From Mesorhizobium_K marinum (GTDB lineage: Bacteria > Pseudomonadota > Alphaproteobacteria > Rhizobiales > Rhizobiaceae), in NCBI RefSeq assembly GCF_040813715.1, contig NZ_JBFOCH010000023.1: a stretch of 64,000 nt of DNA; one strand, 5' to 3'. Positions 56,644 through 64,000 of this stretch are shown piece by piece. Both the position numbers and the translations under genes were made by a program. The notes beneath the pieces are model-generated. The model worked only from the letters and a program-made list of their open reading frames with translations. It searched no databases and was not told the origin of the DNA. Each line of letters opens with the position of its first letter. Positions within the stretch are counted from its first letter, which is position 1.

Positions 56644-57279
56644 ATGATGAGAGACCCCGTCGAACACTACATGAACCTCGTCCCGATGGTGGTCGAGCAG
56701 ACGAACCGCGGCGAGCGCGCCTACGACATCTTCTCGCGCCTGCTCAAGGAACGCATCATCTTCATCACCGGGCCGATCGAGGACGGCATGGCGTCGCTGG
56801 TCTGCGCGCAGTTGCTCTTCCTCGAGGCGGAAAACCCGAAGAAGGAAATCAACATGTACATCAACTCGCCGGGTGGCGTGGTCACCAGCGGGCTAGCGAT
56901 GTACGACACCATGCAGTTCATCAAGCCGCCGGTTGCGACGCTGTGCGTCGGCCAGGCCATGTCGGCGGGATCGCTGCTGCTGACGGCCGGCGAGAAGGGC
57001 ATGCGCTTCTGCACCCCCAACGCCTCGATCATGGTGCACCAGCCGTCCGGCGGCTATCAGGGCCAGGCGACCGACATCATGATCCATGCCCAGTGGACCG
57101 AGGCGCTGAAGCGCCGGCTGAACGAGATCTACGTCAAGCACACCGGCCAGGACTACGACACGATCCACAACGCGATGGAGCGCGATCGCTTCATGACGGT
57201 CGACCAGGCGCTGGATTTCGGCCTGATCGACAAGGTGATCACGTCGCGCGACGCCATGGAGGGCGCGGCGTCGGCCTGA
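56644..57279 (+). CDS. clpP: ATP-dependent Clp protease proteolytic subunit
   Basis: 211-residue serine protease subunit. Catalytic Ser107 in GQAMSAGSLLL and His132 in IMVHQPSGG; the Asp follows in the handle region. INMYINSPGGVV is also conserved. It forms a double ring that works with ClpX or ClpA. ATG 56644 or 56647 could be the start. clpX follows in the same direction after 302 bases. Confidence 0.97.
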   Translation: MMRDPVEHYMNLVPMVVEQTNRGERAYDIFSRLLKERIIFITGPIEDGMASLVCAQLLFLEAENPKKEINMYINSPGGVVTSGLAMYDTMQFIKPPVATLCVGQAMSAGSLLLTAGEKGMRFCTPNASIMVHQPSGGYQGQATDIMIHAQWTEALKRRLNEIYVKHTGQDYDTIHNAMERDRFMTVDQALDFGLIDKVITSRDAMEGAASA

Positions 57280-57581
57280 GGCTGACGCTGCGGCAGTTTG
57301 ACCTGCCGCCGGCGTGACATATTTTTGAACGGTCCTGCGGCATTTCGGTCACAATTAACTGTTTCCTCCGTTGGACCGACCGCCTACGTTAAGCCTATGT
57401 TGATTTTCGGCGGCTTAGCTTCGTGCGGGGCTGAAAGCGGGTCATTGCCGCGCTTGTCGAATGCGTGTTTCGTGGGGATGCGTGCTGAGCACATGTTTCG
57501 CTGCGAGCGGACAACTGCTCTACAGTGCATGAGAGGCGCCGGCCCCGATCGGGGCTGCGCTACGGAAAGGATCAGGTCAAC
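57280..57581. other. clpP-clpX intergenic region
   Basis: 302 bases without a gene. Its length suggests that clpX has its own promoter. A weak CTGCCGC-rich hairpin follows clpP but has no clear T run. Short open frames here lack support. Confidence 0.5.
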
Positions 57582-58865
<1,284 letters not shown>

Positions 58866-58885
58866 GCGCGCTCGTCCTTCAGTCC

Positions 58886-58912
58886 AACGGCGCCTTCGGG
58901 CGCCGTTTTCGT
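58886..58912. terminator. Intrinsic terminator after clpX
   Basis: AACGGCGCC, loop TTCG, GGCGCCGTT followed by TTCGTTTG. The symmetrical stem may also serve the converging DUF1513 gene. Confidence 0.88.
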
Positions 58913-58919
58913 TTGGGGT

Positions 58920-60218
58920 TCAGGCCGCCGTGATGTGGCTGTGGCCGAAGAACACCGGATACAGGCAGAGGTCCCGCACCAGGCGGTGCGTGCCGCGCTC
59001 GAAAACGAACAGGTTTTCCCAGTGGCCGGTCACGCAATAGTGCTTTCCGTCGGGCAGGAAGGTCACGCCGGCCGGGTAGCGCAGCCCTAGGGTACGGGTG
59101 TCGAGCACGTTCGAGACCGCGCCCGTCGCGCCGTCGAAGACCATCACATGGTGCGTCGTCGGATAGGTAGCGATCGCTTCGTCGTGCCGCTCGTCATAGC
59201 GGATGGAAAGGCCGTGGCGCATGTGCTTCATCGCGGCGGCGTCGCCCATCCTGGTCAGGCGGTTTCGGGCGGCGTCGTATTTCAGCGTCGCCGCCGCCAT
59301 GTAGTTGTAGCCGGGATCTGTGGTGATGTCGGTCTCGTAGGCGACGTCCTCGCCGCTGAGCTGGCGCGAGTCGGCGCGGTCGTTGCCGTAGCGCGCCTGG
59401 ATCGCGAAGATGCGGTCGAGCCGGCCGGCCGCGAGATGGCGAAGCTCCGTGTCGGAGCGTCCCGTGATGCGCTTGTCGACCAGCTTGCCGCTCGCCACCT
59501 CGATGACGGTGATCGACGCCTGCACGACGTTGCGCGGGATCGTGTACTGGCCGGTCTCGGCGGACACGGTGGATCCGTAGTTGGCGGCGACGATGTATTT
59601 GCCGTCCTCCGTCAGCCGGATGTCGTGCGGGTCGATGCCGTGCGTCGAATAGGTCTCCGCGATCCTCAGCGTCTTCGGGTCGCGAATGGTCAGCCTGCCG
59701 TAGTGGCGCGCCGCGTCGCCCTGGTACGACTGGTAGGGAGCGCGTTCCGACAGGATGACGGTTCGCCCGCCGTCAAGGTAGACGGCGTGGCCGCCGCCGC
59801 GCCAGCCTTCGCCGACTGCCGGGCCGATTGCCGCCAGTTCCAGCGTCCTCGGGTCGAAGGCGGTGTGCTGCTCGCCGTCCATCGAGCAGAGCACGCCGAT
59901 CGAGCGATCCGGCGCGACCTCCACGTCGTGCGCCGCGACGGGCAGCAGCGTCTGCCGGACGGAGCCGTCGAAGCCGACCCTGGTCAGCATCTTGTAGAGC
60001 GGCTGTCCCCGGACCGCCCGGTTGAAGCGGCGGTTCTTCGCCAGCGGCTTGCCGTTGGCATAGGCGCTGTCGGGGAAATAGCCGGGCACGTAGACGGCCG
60101 TGTCCTTCAGGTCGGCGGCGACCTTGCGCTTCGGCGCGGCAGACGCGTCGGGAGCCGCCGTCGCGGCGATCGCAAGCAGCGCGCCTCCGGTCAGAAGTCG
60201 GCGGCGGTCAACCGGCAT
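58920..60218 (-). CDS. Tat-exported DUF1513 beta-propeller protein
   Basis: 432 residues. Twin-arginine signal (DRRRLLTGGALLAIAATAAP) and repeated propeller-like segments (DVEVAPDRSIGVLCSMDG, GGGHAVYLDGGRTVILSER, DPHDIRLTEDGKYIVAAN) as in the DUF1513 family. These proteins often occur with periplasmic iron-uptake operons, but no such genes are here. Function unknown. It lies between clpX and lon, on the opposite strand. Confidence 0.8.
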   Translation of the reverse strand: MPVDRRRLLTGGALLAIAATAAPDASAAPKRKVAADLKDTAVYVPGYFPDSAYANGKPLAKNRRFNRAVRGQPLYKMLTRVGFDGSVRQTLLPVAAHDVEVAPDRSIGVLCSMDGEQHTAFDPRTLELAAIGPAVGEGWRGGGHAVYLDGGRTVILSERAPYQSYQGDAARHYGRLTIRDPKTLRIAETYSTHGIDPHDIRLTEDGKYIVAANYGSTVSAETGQYTIPRNVVQASITVIEVASGKLVDKRITGRSDTELRHLAAGRLDRIFAIQARYGNDRADSRQLSGEDVAYETDITTDPGYNYMAAATLKYDAARNRLTRMGDAAAMKHMRHGLSIRYDERHDEAIATYPTTHHVMVFDGATGAVSNVLDTRTLGLRYPAGVTFLPDGKHYCVTGHWENLFVFERGTHRLVRDLCLYPVFFGHSHITAA

Positions 60219-60384
60219 GGGGGTTACCTAGGGTCAATGCGGGGAGGCTCCGGCGGTTGCGACAGGTTTCGGCGCGATCCCTTTGATAGAACACGCACTT
60301 CCTAAGACAGCGTTGCATTGTAGAGCGACTTGTGCCGTTGCGGAAGTCGAGCCATGCGCCCGGCGCGTGCCTGCCGCAGCGATA

Positions 60385-60409
60385 CTTGATCTTTGCCGTC
60401 TGCCTATCC
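60385..60409 (+). promoter_or_regulatory. lon: Possible heat-shock (RpoH) promoter of lon
   Basis: CTTGAT at 60385-60390 and CCTATCC at 60403-60409 approximate the alphaproteobacterial RpoH pattern (CTTG and CYTATNT), but the spacing is shorter than the usual optimum. It lies about 135 bases before lon, in a 324-base gap with no gene. Confidence 0.35.
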
Positions 60410-60542
60410 AATTAAGCGTTGTCAGGTTTCGAACCGAACTCGTGCTGAAATCCCACATGTCGGTGATACGTGGTAGGCGAGGCGGCTCGTGGCCGCTAAT
60501 ATGGATTCGCGGTCGGCTCAAGGCGGCCGCGAGGAAAGGTAA

Positions 60543-62960
<2,418 letters not shown>

Positions 62961-62991
62961 CAAAAATCGCGTGTTGCGCCGCAACAAGCAA

Positions 62992-63020
62992 AAGCCGGGC
63001 CTCGTGCCCGGCTTTTTTTG
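62992..63020 (+). terminator. Intrinsic terminator after lon
   Basis: AGCCGGGC, loop CTCGT, GCCCGGCT followed by seven T. It ends 130 bases before hupB, so hupB has its own promoter. Confidence 0.95.
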
Positions 63021-63148
63021 TGAAAAAAGCCCGGAATTCCAAGGGTTCCATCGATTTTTCGGCTTGGTTGTGGACGAGGTTCTTTCTAAAGTCCGCTTCA
63101 TGCCGGCATGAGTCTCTCGTCCCGGTTTTCTCATGGAAGGGAAATTAG

Positions 63149-63421
63149 ATGAACAAGAACGAACTGGTGTCTGCCGTTGCCGACGCTGCTGGTATTTCCA
63201 AGAGCGATGCGCAGTCGGCAGTTGACGCGGTCTTTTCCGTGATCACCGGCGAACTGAAGAAGGGCGGTGACGTGCGCCTGGTGGGCTTCGGCAATTTCTC
63301 CGTGTCCAAGCGCGCTGCCTCGACGGGCCGCAACCCGCAGACCGGCGCGGCCGTCAAGATTCCCGCTCGCACGGTTCCGAAGTTCTCGGCCGGCAAGGGC
63401 CTCAAGGACGCGGTCAACTGA
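63149..63421 (+). CDS. hupB: DNA-binding protein HU-beta
   Basis: 90-residue nucleoid protein. MNKNELVSAVADAAGISKSDA, the beta arm GRNPQTGAAVKIPA and the closing FSAGKGLKDAVN are standard for HU. It follows lon, a frequent gene pair in proteobacteria. Confidence 0.98.
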   Translation: MNKNELVSAVADAAGISKSDAQSAVDAVFSVITGELKKGGDVRLVGFGNFSVSKRAASTGRNPQTGAAVKIPARTVPKFSAGKGLKDAVN

Positions 63422-63441
63422 TCGCACGCACCTGACCTTGG

Positions 63442-63467
63442 AAAAAGCCGGGCATGCCCGGCTTTTT
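63442..63467. terminator. Intrinsic terminator after hupB
   Basis: AAAAAGCCGGGC joined to GCCCGGCTTTTT through a central AT forms a near-perfect palindrome with A and T runs, 20 bases past the hupB stop. Confidence 0.95.
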
Positions 63468-63639
63468 CTTTGCCCGGACTTTGCCGCACGGAACCGCGCT
63501 TGTCGCGGTCTTGGCGGAACCAAGTCTTTCCTCTTCCGTTGACAGGCATGCCGCACGCGTGGCGGCCGCGGGCCATCGGCCTGCAAGGTTCGGCGCCGTC
63601 CGGCGGCGAACGTCACACCAGACAACGAGGAGAATCCGG

Positions 63640-63840
63640 ATGGACTGGAACCGCGTCGAAGGAAACTGGAAGCAGATCAAGGGCAAGGCCAAGGAGCAGT
63701 GGGGCAAGCTCACCGACGACGATCTCGACACGATCGCCGGCAAGCGCGAGCAGCTCGAGGGCAAGATCCAGGAGCGCTACGGGATCGAGCGCGACCGCGT
63801 GCGCCGCGAAATCGACGAGTGGTATGCCCGCCTGAATTGA
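63640..63840 (+). CDS. CsbD-like stress protein
   Basis: 66-residue protein starting MDWNRVEGNWKQIKGKAKEQ, with the WGKLTDDDLDTIAGKREQLEGKIQ core of the CsbD family, rich in charged residues. Members are general stress proteins of unclear biochemical role, often among the most induced. AGGAG precedes the ATG. Confidence 0.93.
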   Translation: MDWNRVEGNWKQIKGKAKEQWGKLTDDDLDTIAGKREQLEGKIQERYGIERDRVRREIDEWYARLN

Positions 63841-63877
63841 GCCGACGGCCGCATTCGCAGCTCTTTTCGAGCTTTTC

Positions 63878-63905
63878 AACCGCCCGCATGCAGCGGGCGG
63901 TTGTG
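63878..63905 (+). terminator. Intrinsic terminator after csbD-like gene
   Basis: AACCGCCCGC, loop ATGCA, GCGGGCGGTT then GTGG. The stem is strong but the T run is short. Confidence 0.7.
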
Positions 63906-64000
63906 GCTTGAAGGCCACAGTTGCGGCATGAAAAGTGCCGAACCCCGTATACAGCCTGTGCGTGCCGTTGCGGCATCGCCCGCTCTGCCGCAGATGTAGT

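Overview
The window looks like the chromosome of a high-G+C alphaproteobacterium of the order Hyphomicrobiales (Rhizobiales), probably near Mesorhizobium or other Phyllobacteriaceae. This is inferred from gene content and order: bamE, a cytochrome bc1 assembly chaperone, DUF177, plsX, fabH, ihfA and a MerR gene at the left; ctaA beside DUF2842; a rplM-rpsI-argC-speB neighbourhood; and clpP-clpX-lon-hupB at the right. No 16S rRNA gene is present, so the genus is not settled.

The sequence is a draft. It contains 15 single N characters. Fourteen sit between two nearly identical copies of 48 to about 330 bases, which is what uncollapsed contig overlaps look like. They break or lengthen the genes for the TRAP permease, TfuA, the metallopeptidase, the O-antigen polymerase, the Wzc-like protein, heme A synthase and an outer membrane protein. 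Removing one copy restores a single reading frame in each of these genes. The N at 20587 is different and probably hides missing sequence.

Layout. 384-7871: proton pyrophosphatase, lipoprotein, phospholipid and fatty acid initiation genes, IHF alpha, MerR. 7893-16682: a five-gene peptide-type ABC importer and a two-gene TAXI-TRAP importer. 16804-19181: an adenylate cyclase with TPRs and an acetyltransferase. 19209-25730: the most unusual locus, a minus-strand cluster of YcaO, TfuA, a HExxH metallopeptidase, two paralogous proteins of unknown function (one ending in tandem Gly-Met-Asn-Ala-Arg repeats), a 57-residue small ORF, and the tail of a second metallopeptidase. Part of it is strikingly AT-rich, and it ends beside a tRNA-Pro(GGG) gene. 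The best hypothesis is an undescribed multi-core, thioamide-type RiPP pathway; this is inference. 26414-39165: exopolysaccharide genes (three linked glycosyltransferases, polymerase, polyprenyl glycosylphosphotransferase, Wza- and Wzc-like export proteins, acetyltransferase). 39293-53202: core metabolism (ctaA, argC, speB, rpsI, rplM, thioesterase, enoyl-CoA hydratase, sulfhydrylase), into which a VTC/DUF4956/phytase-like group and an outer membrane protein appear to be inserted. 53265-56464: cupin, P450, a 65-residue orphan and an amino acid oxidase-type flavoenzyme. 56644-63840: ClpXP, a DUF1513 protein, Lon, HU and CsbD, separated by clear intrinsic terminators.
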